A DNA stretch of 64,000 bases from Odobenus rosmarus divergens (GCF_000321225.1 NW_004450464.1:3007895-3071894), one strand, 5' to 3'. Positions 48,978 to 61,130 are shown, counted from the first letter of the stretch. Notes: generated from the letters alone by a model not told the origin. Numbers and translations: made by a program.

Positions 48978-49180
48978 GGGGCGCCTGAGTGGCTCAGTCA
49001 GTTAAGCATCTGCCTTCAGCTCAGGTCATGATCCCAGGGTCCTGGGATGGAGCCCCACATCGGGCTCCCTGCTCAGCAGGGAGTCTGCTTCTCCCTCTCT
49101 CTCTTCCTCTTCCCTGCTCCTTCCCACACTCGCTCTCTGTCTCTCTCAAATAAATAAATAAATAAAATCTTAAAAAAAAT
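48978..49180 (+). mobile_element. Can-SINE
   Basis: Plus-strand element starting GGCGCCTGAGTGGCTCAG with an AAAT tail. AAGTTGTCC repeats at 48964-48972 and 49182-49190. Confidence 0.94.
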
Positions 49181-49190
49181 GAAGTTGTCC

Positions 49191-50439
49191 CATGAAGAAG
49201 TATCTTTCTGTGTTTATTTATCACTCAACATAAAATACTGATTTTCTTGGAGTGATTGGAGATTACAGTGCTTCCAGTCCAATCTAATTTCATGAATGTA
49301 GATCCATGGCGTTTCTTCCCCAAATATCCCAGATACAGTTATTTCCCTCAGGTCATAAAATGTTTATTCTCTTTTATCAGCTAGTCACCAAAAGTCCAAT
49401 GCATTTTGCTGAAAACTCATTTGTAATGATTCAGAAGTAGAATGCAGCCCCGAAGTAGTAAATCTTGAGAAATGGACATTCCATTTGCACACAGTAGGGT
49501 GGGAAATAGAATAGGGAGATTTTTGGAAATGGTTTATAACCAGTGAGAGAAGGGAACATTATGCAGAATCGTTAATGCTAAATATCTATTCAATGTGGAT
49601 ACAGAGTTTTGTCCTTATCAGTTAGATTTATATTTTATAAAAAGTGAATTAGAGATTTGTAGGCCATTTGCTTTTGATAAAGCCACTTTTATTCTTTACC
49701 AGTGTCTTAACCTCTAGAACTCTGCTTTTTTACTGGGATGGGAGTATCAGAATGACTTGGAGAAAAATCTGAAAGTTCATATTGTTCTATATGTCCCCAT
49801 TTTGGTATCGTCAGTACCTTCAAATGAGAACCTATTAGGAACACACCTGTAGTTGAATAAGATGTCACTTATCCTCAAGCAGGAATACACCAGGGAGAAC
49901 CACGGGGTTTCTCAGTGAGAGGGACTTTGAAAGAATTGATTGTAGGACTTGGAGTTTTGTTGGTTGGCTTGGAGGAGGGTTCAGAGAGGCAGGGCTTCAG
50001 CCTCGATTGGATGCTTTTCAGTAAGGAGAGGTAAATCTATAAAAAGGTATCTCAATAAATGATCAAAAAGGAGGGAGAGTAGTATGAAGATCAGTCTGTA
50101 AATGGTAAGGAAGTACATTCATTTTGCCTCAGAAAGGAGATGTTCAGTACTTTTTGGATGACATAGGGCCTTGTTTTTGTGTGTGCTTAGGCAAAATTTT
50201 GAAGTAGCTTTGCTTTGTCTCCTTTATCATGGTCTCGGAGTAATTTTGTCTGGGATTGGCATTTCTGTGAGATTGTTTAGATGTAATAGACTATCATGAC
50301 CTAGCTGTGAGTTGCCAGGCTGGCTTCTGAATGTCAAGGGCAGCCTGTTTTTCTTTCTTAATACCTACCCCCTATTCTCCTCTCTAGCACAGCTGTAGTG
50401 GCTACTGCTTATTTAATGACACATATCCACAAAATATTT
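49191..50439. other. Intronic stretch, nothing recognised
   Basis: No family or gene recognised. Confidence 0.5.
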
Positions 50440-50690
50440 TCAATGTACAGAAAAAGCAAAGGTAATAGTATGATAACCGTCATGCATCCATCAAACAACT
50501 TAGGAAATAAAAGATTATGGATAAATGTATTTGAGTACTCTCTCAAATCCTAATTTCTCCTGGAAGGGAACTGTTATCTTGAATTTGGTATTTATCACTC
50601 TCAAGTACAATGCATTTTCATTTCCTTTTAAAAAAAATATACATATGATATTTTGTGGTCTCCCTCCCTTCCAGGAATTATATAAGATCT
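50440..50690. repeat. Old L1M-like fragment
   Basis: AAACAACTTAGGAAATAAAAG, GGGAACTGTTATCTTGAATTTGG and TATTTATCACTCTCAAGTAC resemble an old LINE 3' region. Family and strand uncertain. Confidence 0.4.
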
Positions 50691-51604
50691 AACTGTGGTA
50701 CACAGTTCTGGTCATTTTTTATTCTGGGGTTGTTTTAATTAGGCACTAAAGCATCCAACGACAGAAACATGAAACACCCTATACTTCACACAGGTCGCAG
50801 GAAATAATTTTATATAAGTACCATTAAGCATTATAAATGAATTTTAATCACCACATCAAGTACTTTGTGCATTTGGATTTCAGTGTCCTACAGTGACTTT
50901 GATCCCAGGGGCAATTTGTTGTTCCTACTTACCAAGATGTTGGGTGGATTTTTCTTCTTCCTTCCACAGGCTCCACCAAACATTATGACATTAACAGAGC
51001 TGCCTCAATGGGAAATTCACATTTTATGCATTAACAGTCTATTTTAAGGTCATGGAGCAGAGGTTTGGTTCCTCCTTGCAAATAGCGCTGAAGAAAGCAA
51101 TATTGCCAAAGGAAGTGTTCTGGTGTATCCAGAGATAAAGACTTTGAATTAAATACATGACTTTCATTACCTTTTACTTTACATTTCCATAGAACGTAAG
51201 CATTAATTAAACCCCTCAGTGCCTTCCTCCTTGCAGGAGAACATTTCCTCTCTGACAAGAATTGTCAACTGAGGGATTGTGTGCCACATGAGACCTGCCA
51301 TTGAAAACACACTCACTTTCCCCACGAGCAAAACTGATGCATTCTGACAGACGGACAGGCAGAGACAGAACACAAGGAATGATCCCCATCTTGTCTTGCC
51401 CTTGCTGTCACACAGACTGCGGTGATGGGACTGAGCATCTTGTGGGCTACTGGAGGTTTCCAAAGACAAGCACACTTGTAACTGTATTATATCTCTTGTC
51501 ACCTGGCGCCACTTGGCACATTTCAAATAAAAGCAGGGACATTGTCGTGGTCTTCTGAGGTCTTCAATATACTTTCCCTTCCATGGCAGGGACTAAATAT
51601 CAGG
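50691..51604. other. Intronic stretch, nothing recognised
   Basis: Overlapping frames at 51203-51558 on both strands have no domain. Nothing else recognised. Confidence 0.45.
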
Positions 51605-51950
51605 TGTCTTAGTCTGTTTGGGCTTCTGTAACAGAAATATCATAAACTGGGTGGCTTATAAACAAAAGACATTTATTTCTCCTACTTCTGGGGGGCTGGG
51701 AAGTCCAAGATCATGGCACGAGTAGATTCCGTGTGTGGTGAGGGCCCGCTCCCTGGTTCCCAGACACCATCTTGCTGCATCCTCATGTGTCCGAGGGACA
51801 AGCTAGCTCTCTGGGGGCTGTTTTATAAGAGCACTACTTCCAATCATGACCTCATCACCTCCCAAAGGCCCCAGATCCTAATACCATCACCTTGCGTGTC
51901 AAGATTTCAGCATATGAATTTGGAGGGACACAAACGTTCAGACCACATCA
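51605..51950 (-). repeat. MaLR LTR (MST/MLT1-type), near complete
   Basis: TGTCTTAGTCTGTTTGGGC, TAAACTGGGTGGCTTATAAAC, GGCTGGGAAGTCCAAGATCA, TTTTATAAGAGCACTA, CACCTCCCAAAGGCCCC and CATATGAATTTGGAGGGACAC are in order, as the reverse complement of a MaLR LTR. It is a solo LTR ending 177 bases before the GPC6 exon, with about a 25-base internal deletion near the CATGAC block. The frame at 51713-51961 lies within it and is not a gene. Confidence 0.9.
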
Positions 51951-52103
51951 GGTTCAGCTGAAGTCGTGAATGCTTGGGATGTTAAGTCCACTGAGGCCCA
52001 GATACGATCACGGTGCTGGCCCAAAGGGTTGCTGGACCAGATGCCCCAGGATTTGAGGGGAATGTTGGAGAAGCAAATTCCCCGAAGTCCCTATCATCCC
52101 ATC

Positions 52104-52127
52104 CTGACGTTTACCTTCTCATTGCAG
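52104..52127 (+). promoter_or_regulatory. GPC6: 3' splice site of GPC6 intron 1 (branch point and acceptor)
   Basis: A CTGAC branch-point match lies at 52104-52108, with its A 20 bases before the AG end. It is followed by a short pyrimidine-rich run and TTGCAG immediately before the exon. The spacing and frame fit the glypican-6 reading, in which the preceding exon supplies the first G of a Gly codon. Confidence 0.88.
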
Positions 52128-52286
52128 GGGAACACTTAAGAATCTGCCCTCAAGAATATACATGCTGCACCACAGAAATGGAAGACAAATTAAGCCAGCA
52201 AAGCAAACTCGAGTTTGAAAACCTCGTGGAAGAGACAAGCCATTTTGTACGCACCACATTCGTGTCCAGGCACAAGAAGTTTGACG
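52128..52286 (+). CDS. GPC6: Glypican-6, internal coding exon 2
   Basis: Glypican-6 is a cell-surface heparan sulfate proteoglycan held by a GPI anchor; it modulates growth-factor signalling, and human loss of function causes omodysplasia 1. Seen here: a 159-bp exon in phase 1-1, made of two bases completing a Gly codon, 52 full codons ([13 protein letters not shown] at the start, SRHKKFD at the end) and one G beginning the next codon. It includes the Cys of CPQ and the adjacent CC pair, which are among the conserved cysteines of the glypican N-terminal lobe. By recalled numbering it covers about residues 54-107 of roughly 555. GPC4, the closest paralogue, differs strongly here (it has CSQEMEEK where this has CTTEMEDK), so GPC6 fits best. 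The boundaries are an AG acceptor at 52126-52127 and GTAGGT at 52287-52292. No stop, frameshift or damaged residue is visible. The other exons lie outside the window. Confidence 0.96.
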
Positions 52287-52292
52287 GTAGGT
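52287..52292 (+). promoter_or_regulatory. GPC6: 5' splice site of GPC6 intron 2
   Basis: GTAGGT follows GACG. The exon's last G is the first base of the Glu codon that follows KKFD in glypican-6, which fixes phase 1. If the intron were retained, translation would reach a TGA at 52352-52354, 22 codons past the junction. Confidence 0.88.
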
Positions 52293-55041
52293 GGGACAGT
52301 TTCCGCTTCACTCTGTTCTGGGGGTGCCTTTCTGAGACTCTCGACCTTCCGTGAAAAACATTTTTTTAAGCAGGAGCTTTTCTTTCCTTCTTAAACATTT
52401 ATATAACTTGCTCTATTTTAGAAAAAGCATGAGCGTTCTTGACAACTTTTGTAGTAATATCTTAGAACAGCCCGAGTTAACAAAGAGCTGTTTTGAATTT
52501 GTGGTCTGCCTGTGAGATTTATTCTGAAAGGTTTAGCTTAATTTTTCATGATTAGAGTGATTCTAATTCAGGTTTTGTCACATCATAGCTTGTCTTAATT
52601 TTTCATCTGGGGATTTTCTTTAAAATAATTAAATGTCATTTAAAATTATTTGAAATATAACAACGCTTTCAAGAAGACAGACTTGTTTTAAGTGCTACTG
52701 ACACGGACTCCTTTATTTCAGAGTTTGCTCCTCCAAGAATCTAGCCACATTTTACATTGCTGTGACAGTGCATTCTGCATAAGGTTTAAATCCTCTATTG
52801 ATTTCCTGATTATAAGCCATCAAGTTCCTTCCTATATTCTATTTGTTAAATAAACATTTTGTAGGAGAAAGCACAAAGAGTGAAAGCAATTATTACTAGG
52901 CTTTCAGCATTGAATTTTCTCATCCGAACTTCAGAAAAACAATTATTCAAAAGCAACTTGATTTTTGTATGCTGCATTAATAATGATAGTGTTTTTAGAC
53001 TTTTTAGAATTAATAACTTCAGTTCATATGCTTAGATGATTGTGTAGTCTTTAGTGCTCTAAGAAAGGAATGTGCTTCCTGGGGCTCATTGTCAACCAGA
53101 CTCACCAATCGCGGTGACCCTTCCTTGTACCGTTGGGTCACACTGAGTTGTCATGGGGCAGGAGACCTGCCTCATCGTCTCTGGACAATGCACAGTAGAG
53201 CCGGTTTAGAAAAGACTTGCCGAAGTTTTGATTTTCCTTTTTCTGTTCTCTGTAGTAGGTAAAATGTTCTGCTTCACTGCTGCTTGAAACTATTATAGCA
53301 ACACCAATTTCTTTCAAATCAGCCCTCTGAATTCTGAAAGGCAGGTCCACCTGGCAGTGTTTTCAGTGCTTAAGGGGATGTGACATCTTCCATGGCAGTC
53401 AGTGGGACTTCATCTTTTCTGCCGAGTATCTCAACATCTGCACCTTCTTCCTCTGCCTCTTTGTCTGTGTTCAACTTTATATGTGGATGTGTACGAAAGT
53501 AATTCCTTACTTAGAGGTGATGCTGTGAATGTTGTTCCCTTGAATGAAACCAGGGAGTACTTAGTTGTTCCCCTTGATTGGCAGATTACAAATCCAGTGA
53601 CATTCAGGAGCCCCTGAAGGGGCTCTGGGTTTGAGGAACAGTAATGTATCACTTCAGATGGAGGCAAATTTAGACACCTTATCATTTGTTACAGAAAGCA
53701 GGGAGAGAGACCTGGTGCTCTTGACTTTTACCTGTCTTTGGAAAATGATTCTTGTGCCTTTATTAAGCTGTACTCCAAAATTGCGGGGAAATAATTCTGG
53801 GGCACCATTCATGACACACACTGTGTATTCCTGTCAATAAAAATATTTCATGTAAGGTAGTTTTATGGGGAGTTGATTGATTTTTTTTTAAATGTGTAAA
53901 GCCATTCAAAAGGACAGAACAAGATACTTGTATTCTCATCTCAATGACTTTTAATATTAATCTGTGGATTCAGAATCCTTGAACTCATCTCATTGTCTTA
54001 CTAAAGAAACCTCTCTCCATCTCTCTCTCTCTGTCTCTCTGTCTCCCTCTCTCCAGATGTGTTTTAAATTGTTTTAATGTACTTTGGGGTATTATGTCCA
54101 TTGGTTTGAGAGGACACTGATTTTTGTTAAGATTAGATCTGACATGGGGGGTGATGAATTCTTTTCCTCATAGTGCATCTCGCTGCATTAGGCTGGGATG
54201 GGGAGAAGTTGAGATTTTTTTTTTCAAGGAAGCTTTCAGCCAGCCTTATTTTTAAAACTCAAAATGTGATCCTGGTGAGCTCAGCTTTTGAAGAGCTCGG
54301 TCTTAAAAAAAAAAATTAAGAAAATATGTAAATTTAAAATTTACCATTAGAAGTGCTGCTGTTTGTTTAGGCAGTTTCGAGAAGGTCAGCCGCACAGTTG
54401 TATGACTTATCTTCTTATCCCATGAAGGAGATCCTGCTGAGTCGCCTTTCAGGAACAGGCGTGCATTCACGTGGGCAGCTTTCCATTTTTTTCCCTTAGT
54501 TTAAAAAACAAAAAACAAAACTTCCTCATTGATGAGTATCAGTTGGTATGAGCACAGAACTATGTAGGATCAGTTGTGGAATGTTACCCTCTGAGTTTTA
54601 TTTTCCCAGATAAAATCAGTGGTGCTCTGAAAGACTTGTTTATTTTTAGTAGCTTCCCATTCTGTGAGTCATTTTGCATTCTTGCTGGGGTCCCTTGATC
54701 CAAAGTGTCCATTTTGCGTTTCTGACTCCAGTCCCACTTTCTTAGGGATCTTGACTTGTCATCTGGATTTTGCATGTTTTAGTTGACTGTATTATATACA
54801 TAACTATATTCCATGAGAAGGTGACCACTCCCTTTCCTATTTTCATTAAGTACAGGAGCAATTAAATTGCACCTGATACATATGATTCAGTCCAAACCCT
54901 ATTCAGGGAGGCTAAATTCAGTCACTGTTAGTCATTAGTCTATAGTTGTTGCTTTCCTTACTGTACTAGAAATGTTTTGATTCCATTTAGCTTTTCATTT
55001 TGTGGCAGAGATGACTCCTAAAATTTGAAATTCCAAAAACC
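52293..55041. other. GPC6: Intron 2 sequence after the exon, nothing recognised
   Basis: AT-rich. A CT-rich run lies at about 54011-54056. No second exon or repeat family recognised. Confidence 0.5.
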
Positions 55042-55056
55042 TTAACATAACATTCT

Positions 55057-55254
55057 TTTATTTTAAGATTTTATTTATTTATTTGACAGAGAGAGAGACA
55101 CAACGAGAGAGGGAACACAAGCAGGGGGAGTGGGGAAGGGAGAAGCAGGCTTCCCACGGAGCAGGGAGCCTGATGCGGGGCTCGATCCCAGGACCCTGAG
55201 ATCACGACCTGAGCTGAAGGCAGACGCCTAACGACTGAGCCACGCAGGCGCCCC
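55057..55254 (-). mobile_element. Can-SINE
   Basis: Minus-strand element of the ACACAACGAGAG/TAACGACTGAGCC subtype. TTAACATARCATTCT is at 55042-55056 and 55255-55269 with one mismatch. Confidence 0.95.
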
Positions 55255-56164
55255 TTAACATAGCATTCTGTTTATTGCCGTATTCTTTCCAGTTTTTATT
55301 AATATCTTTGGTAATATTTAGAAGAAACTCTGTATAAAATTCTGACTATTCATTGGGTGCTCAGAAGCTAAACCTGAATTAATATGAATTCTTCCCCACC
55401 TTTCCTAAATGGACAAGTTTGGCTTCATACCTCCATTAGCCCTAAAATTTGTGGCTGAGAGGCAATAAATTGAAAAAAATATATATAATATCAATTGCAG
55501 ACATTCTCGTTCTTTGGCAGAGAATTTTCTTATGACTGAGTTGCTTTCTTTTTCTTTTTAAACATAGGATTGAAATGTTATGATGAAGGTATATAAAATA
55601 ATAGTTTATACACTTGGCACTGGTACTTTTCCAAGTGTCTCACAAGGTTTTGGTTAGTTCTTTTTTCTTTTCCCCTCCTTTCTCTGGCCACATCTCCACC
55701 TCTGGCTCCATTAGCTAGCCCCGCAAGCCCATTCCCTTGCTGACGGGGGCCTCGCTTGCAAAGATTTCCTCAGAACTATACAGGGTTGCACTCAATTCGC
55801 TCTGTAGCCAAGCCCAGACTTTCTGTCACACTCCAGGGGTTACATCATGAAGACCATCCAGGAACACCTGGCAGGATGATCACAGCATTACGTAAGCCTT
55901 TACCTCTCCCTGTCTCACCTGTGCCAAATACCCAGGCAGCTGGAAGTGTGCAAAACCAATAAGCAACTCATATAAAAATGTAAAAAAAAGGGAGGGACCT
56001 CTTCATGCACCCACTCCTTTTCCCAATATTGTTGTGCGTAGTGACCCTCTGACCTGTCAAATTTGTGTCTAAATCGCAGCCTCAGTCATACTACTAAGTG
56101 GCTAATGTGTTAGGATTCTAGGAAAATAGACAACAGTGAAACACTCTGATACTAGTCTTAGTAA

Positions 56165-56330
56165 TCCTAGGGCAACACCTGGCCCTGTTCCTCACGCTTT
56201 ACAGATGTTAAGCTAGAGACCAAAGCGAACCACAGTGCAGAGTCGCAGAGCTATTTGGTGGGAGACTCAGCACTGAGTCCTAAGCCGAGCACTCCTCAAG
56301 CTCTGCTCTTTGCCCTCAGGACCCTTTAAA
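56165..56330 (-). repeat. MIR-like fragment
   Basis: CACGCTTTACAGATGTTAAGC, AGAGTCGCAGAGCTATTTGG and GCTCTGCTCTTTG follow a minus-strand MIR order, strongly diverged. Confidence 0.5.
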
Positions 56331-56514
56331 CTATCCTGTGCTTTCCAGCCCCCCAATGTGCTAAGGTTTCACAAACAGCAACATCTATTCATCCGTCTCT
56401 CGCGCCTGCCCTGTCCTAGTGATCATAGGAGGATGTGATGATGTCTTTCAGAGACGAGTGGAATGGGACTTCTTTTAATGCTTAACAAAGAAAATTACCC
56501 ACCTAAATATAGTC

Positions 56515-56620
56515 TTGCCTCCAAGGAACCTGGGGCCTAGAGAGGGTAAGCCATTTGCCAAGTTTCCACCAAGAAGAATGAAACCAAGACTGTAGCCTAA
56601 TACTCTTGACTTACATCAGA
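56515..56620 (-). repeat. MIR, minus strand
   Basis: CCTGGGGCCTAGAGAGGGTAAGCCATTTGCC, then ATGAAACCAAGACTGTAG, matches the central and 5' parts of MIR reversed. Confidence 0.65.
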
Positions 56621-57554
56621 CTTATAAATAGTAATGGGATAGGAACTTGACATTTGCTTGAAATTCTAACTAAGCTTTTATTTGTTTCGAGTGGATGCTG
56701 GCTCAGAATTATTGATATTCCCTTAACAAGGCAATGGTGATACTGGTGGGGAAAGAATCTAGCTACATTTTTGGAAAAGGCAGGAATAGTGTTCAGTCAG
56801 AAGTTGACCCTCAGTTAAAGGGGAATGAGTGTTTTGTGCAAAAATGTTATTGAATCAGTTAAGCCACGTTATATATTTTTATCTCACAAAGCCCTGGTAG
56901 CTTCTGTCTTAATGTGGGTACTAGCACCCTATTCTCTAGGAATGTATATGAAATATGGATTATTCAGAGACAGGAAAATTTAGTTGAAGGGATATTTTGT
57001 TTTGCTTATTTTTTCTTCAGATTTATTTGAGCTGAAATTTATTCACATTTGAAGCTCAATATGAGGTTTTTATTTGTTTAGTTTGTTCTTCTTGGTCTTA
57101 TTATTTTACTTTCCTTCCTGGTTTTTATTTATGCATTTTAATGATATACGTTTGTCCAGAGATTCTGGCAGCAAGTACATTTTTAAAAGCAAAAAAAAAA
57201 AAAGGTTGAGCAGTAATTTCCATTCTTCTGAAGAACTTATTCTATAGTAACACTCTCAGAACTCTCATTTTACTGAACGTGGAAATAATTTATACACAGC
57301 GACATAATATTTTTATGCTGCAAATCTGCTTATGTTTCCTTTTTAAATATCATTTCTCATCTATATACTGTGGAGATGACAATAATGTAATGATCTCTGT
57401 AAAATATCGTCTAATTTTCCCAGGGAAAACACTTACTTGAAAAGGAAAAACCGCTAACTAGTTTTCCACATGGTACTAGAATCTTCTGTATCTCCCATCA
57501 CATGGGTGGGGTGTGTGTGTGCATGTGCACTTGTGTGTGATTTCCGTTTGGAAA

Positions 57555-57835
57555 CATTTATTCAGAACCTTCTATATAGAAGATACTTAACCAGGGGTGT
57601 AGTAGATAAAAGACAACTAATAATGACCAAACTATGTTCACAGTCTGTCATGATGTTTACCTTACCTTGTGGGGGAGATGTAAGTATAAAACCAACAGTA
57701 AAGAAGGCAGGATTGGCTCTATCAGATGGTAGAAGTCCATTGGAGACAGAAAGGGGGAATAAAGTGTTGTACTTAGAGGCGTCAAAGAAGGCTTTTAGGA
57801 GAGGGGACTGACAGAGTCCTTAAAGGATGAATTGT
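57555..57835 (+). repeat. Ancient repeat fragment (L2-related type)
   Basis: GGGGGAGATGTAAGTATAAAACC, GTCAAAGAAGGCTTTTAGGAG and CTTAAAGGATGAATTG resemble the same old repeat as 20435-21130. The 113-codon frame at 57470-57811 lies largely here. Confidence 0.4.
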
Positions 57836-58012
57836 TTGTATTAGTTAAAGTGGGGCAGGAGGGGACAGAGGCACCAGAGATTTTGTGTGCGTGTCCACAA
57901 AGTCCTTGGGATAGGTCATAAATATATTTACTATTGATGTTTTGTGACACTGTTCATTTACTGACATTTAGCGTGCATCTATTATGTAGATATTCTACAG
58001 AAACTTTCTAGT

Positions 58013-58265
58013 CCTGTATCCGTCTTCTATTGTTTTGTAAGAAACAACAACAAAATTTCAGGGCATAAACAAGAAGCATTTATTTTTCCTCAGTGCATCT
58101 TTGGATTGTCCCCTTGAATTTGGCTCTTCTGGTCTATGCCCTGCTCATGTTGACCCTAAACTATGATTTGGTCTGATCTGTTCTAGATTTCACTGTTCTA
58201 TTGGGGCAACAGTCTATCTTGGTGATTTTCTTCTCATCTTGGAGTTTAGAACACTAAGGTTCATA
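58013..58265 (-). repeat. Possible old LTR-type repeat
   Basis: TCTTCTATTGTTTTGTAAGAAACAAC, GGCATAAACAAGAAGCATTTATT and the text after it resemble a common old repeat with TGTGTAACAAACYACCCCAAAACTTAGTGG. Family not certain. Confidence 0.35.
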
Positions 58266-59016
58266 GCGGAGACAGGATGCCCTTTATTGCCTAAACTAGG
58301 ATAGGCACACTCTATTCCCAGGTTCTGTTGGTCAAAGCAAGTCTCCTGGTCATTTCCAACATCAATGGAGCCTCCTCCTTCTATTCTTGAGACAATATTT
58401 TATGTTCCACATTGGGTGGTTTGTTCCTTGTTGTTTTGGTGGATTCTCTAGGAATTCAAGAGGGATAAATAAAGCACACTGACGTACTGATATACCACTA
58501 CCTTCTATATCCTGGCACAGTAACCAGTGCACACATAACCAAACATGTGCTCGCATACCACTTCCTTGATGTTACTCAAGATTAATAGATGTGATATTTC
58601 TATTTCTTAAGCTACTAGTACCCTTGTTCACTGTACAGAATAACAAGCTAACTATAATTCATAAGGGTTATCATATTAATTATCTTACAAAGTAATTAGC
58701 TGAGTACCTCCTTTAATTTTGCTAGGCCTTTATCTGAAGGACACACCTCTGGAGATCACAGTGTGCTGAATTGGGCTTAGAAATGGGAAACAGTCATACT
58801 ATCACTGGAGAGTAATCTGCCAGTTTTCCCAAAGGGCAGACTTTCCAAAAATGAGTATCGGCTAACCAGGGATTTCACCTGTGGCAGAACTAGTGAACAG
58901 ATTCACACATCACAAATGCCTTGCTTCTGCACAATGTGGGAATATTGTAGATCCATGCTAGGGGTCCTTTAATGCACAGCATGGAAGACCCAGATCTTTG
59001 TACAAGTGAAATTTGT

Positions 59017-59176
59017 CCTCCCTCCCTCCCTCCCTCCCTCCCTTCCTCCCTTCCTCCCTTCCTCCCTTCCTTCCTCCCTTCCTCCCTTCCTCTCTCCCTT
59101 CCTCCCTTCCTCCCTCCCTTCCTCCCTTCCTTCCTCCCTTCCTCCCTCCCTCCTTTCCTCCCTTCCCTTCCCTTCA
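59017..59176 (+). repeat. (CCTT/CCCT)n tract, about 160 bp
   Basis: Near-pure pyrimidine tract of mixed CCTC, CCTT and CTTT units, open in all three forward frames, which explains the low-complexity frames here. A T-rich run and TCTGCTCTTTGGACAG follow, ending at 59210. Confidence 0.97.
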
Positions 59177-59210
59177 TTTTTTTCTTTTTTTTATTCTGCT
59201 CTTTGGACAG

Positions 59211-61130
59211 ATCATTCAAAACTAATGAAGCACACTGCTGATACACAGCCTCATATCCTCTGTGATGTACTACCGATCTTTTTCTAATTCTTAGACCCCC
59301 ACCACACGGCTCAAAGTAACTTAAAACACATTATGCTCCCAGTGTAGTTGTAATATTATCATATTATTATCACCAATTCCCTTGCATGGTGGCTTTGCCG
59401 AGCAGCTGTTTCACAGGCAAGCCAATTTCTTTTAAGTATTGCTCTATCAGATGCTGAAACCAGCCCTACCAGAAGGGTTCTTGGTCATGAATGTTAATGA
59501 GCAGACAAGTATCTGCTCCCTGACAGGGGCTCACTAATCCTTTGAGTAAGTATGGGTAAATTACAGGAGAAATTTTATTTCAGTTAAATTGATCTGCCAC
59601 TGAATAGAGAAAACTGATTTTCTTATTTTAATGAAAATTAAAAAACATATTTAATGGTGGTGTAAATTAGACCTCAGTGGAAACATTTTTGTCTTCAAAC
59701 CTGAGAACATTCAGCTCAGTGTCGACTGGTTCGACTGCATGGTGTGCGTAATGATAATGGAAAATTCATTATCTCTAGTTAGGGGTGATGTGCAGTGGGA
59801 AACAGTATGAGTCACCCACTTTAACTGGGATTTCACATCAAGACTCTTGACTTTCCTTCATCATAGGGAATTGGAATAAAAATGTGCTTTCCTCCTTTGC
59901 TGAGACAACATGGTTTGCCTTTTTCAGACAAATAACATGGTAAAAGCATAAGAAGCATTTATGTGCTTTGAGAATTCTAAGGTTTAGAAGAAAAGGATTC
60001 AGGGGAAAATCTGAAATGACATACCCTGTCCTGATGGGAGTCCCTGAGGTGGGCGCATGGAAGGAACAAGATGGGTAAGAAAGTGGTAATAGTTGAAGTC
60101 GGTCGATGAGTCCATGAGGGTTTATTATAATATTCTCATTTATGTATGGTTTCTACATTTCTCTAACGAAAAGGAGATAACTGACTTGAGCATATACAGG
60201 ATGGAAGATTTTTAGTTCGTGAATCCATTCTAGATACACAACAATGTCAGCAGATATTGTCTCTCTCATGTCCTGTGTATTTCACAATGGTAAGTTACAG
60301 GGCACATACCATTTTCAAATTGCAGAGATGGACAGAACTTACAGGGATTTTTAACTCAGGCTGAGGCTACTTAGCTTCTGCTTCCACCCAGCATTTTATT
60401 ATTCTTTGGCTAGAAATGGCATCTCTAGTTTATCCACATGAACGGGCTTGTTAAAAAAATCTATTAAGTGTGATTCAAAACGTTGAACTCTTGTTTAGAA
60501 GATACACGGACACCATGACAAGCATACTGTTCATGCACAAAATTTGGCAAGATTCAGAAGAAAATGTAAAATGTCTATTATAAGTACATTATAAATAACA
60601 TTTCTATATTGCTCAGTAGTTACCCCGTGATTTTTAGCTGAATGACAACACCTACGTGAGCTTGGCGTTTTAGCAAATTAAAAGGGAAAAACAGCTTGCC
60701 TAAGCAATTAATTCCATCGGGTTCCAAGTATTCCATGGGGTAGGAAGAGAATACTGAACCAAACGTGGAGGTAGAGTCAGGAACCAGCTAAGCCTGCAGA
60801 GTTCACAGCGCTCTGAGAAATTTTTAGAAATCACTCAATACAGCTTCAGAATTTTCCATTTATTATTCTTTCAGAAGGTTTGTTATAGTCATTAAATGGA
60901 CAATATTATTTTGGGGATGACTATATATAGTAGTATACATGATCTTCATGCTGTTTCCTCCTTACCTAGTGGTTTAATTGAATCCAAACACCTTGAAAAT
61001 GAAAAGCAAACTTTGAAGTAAGATAACAGGGAATTGGGCTTCCAAGGCCTTTTCGTGTTTGAAGAAATTGTCGTTCTCCACATATTTTTTTTTAATTTCT
61101 GAAGATTTCTTGGCATATTTTCTCCTCTTA
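59211..61130. other. GPC6: Intron 2 stretch, nothing recognised
   Basis: No repeat family or exon recognised. Confidence 0.5.

Larger units (their letters stand above)
1..52127 (+). other. GPC6: GPC6 intron 1, 3' part
   Basis: All sequence before the exon is read as intron 1 because the exon is internal and in phase with a missing upstream exon. It is AT-rich, CpG-poor and repeat-laden. I found no second glypican exon, no CpG island and no conserved protein frame. An embedded non-coding transcript or enhancer cannot be excluded from sequence alone. Confidence 0.85.

Noticed and set aside
51713..51961. 82-codon frame near the GPC6 exon
   Set aside because: It lies inside the MaLR LTR, antisense to the LTR, with no coding homology.
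52013..52354. 113-codon frame as a complete small gene
   Set aside because: Only 52128-52286 is exon. The flanking codons are intron translated through the splice sites.
58890..59287. Four Ser/Leu/Pro- or Lys/Gly/Arg-rich frames
   Set aside because: Low-complexity translation of the CCTT tract in several frames on both strands.
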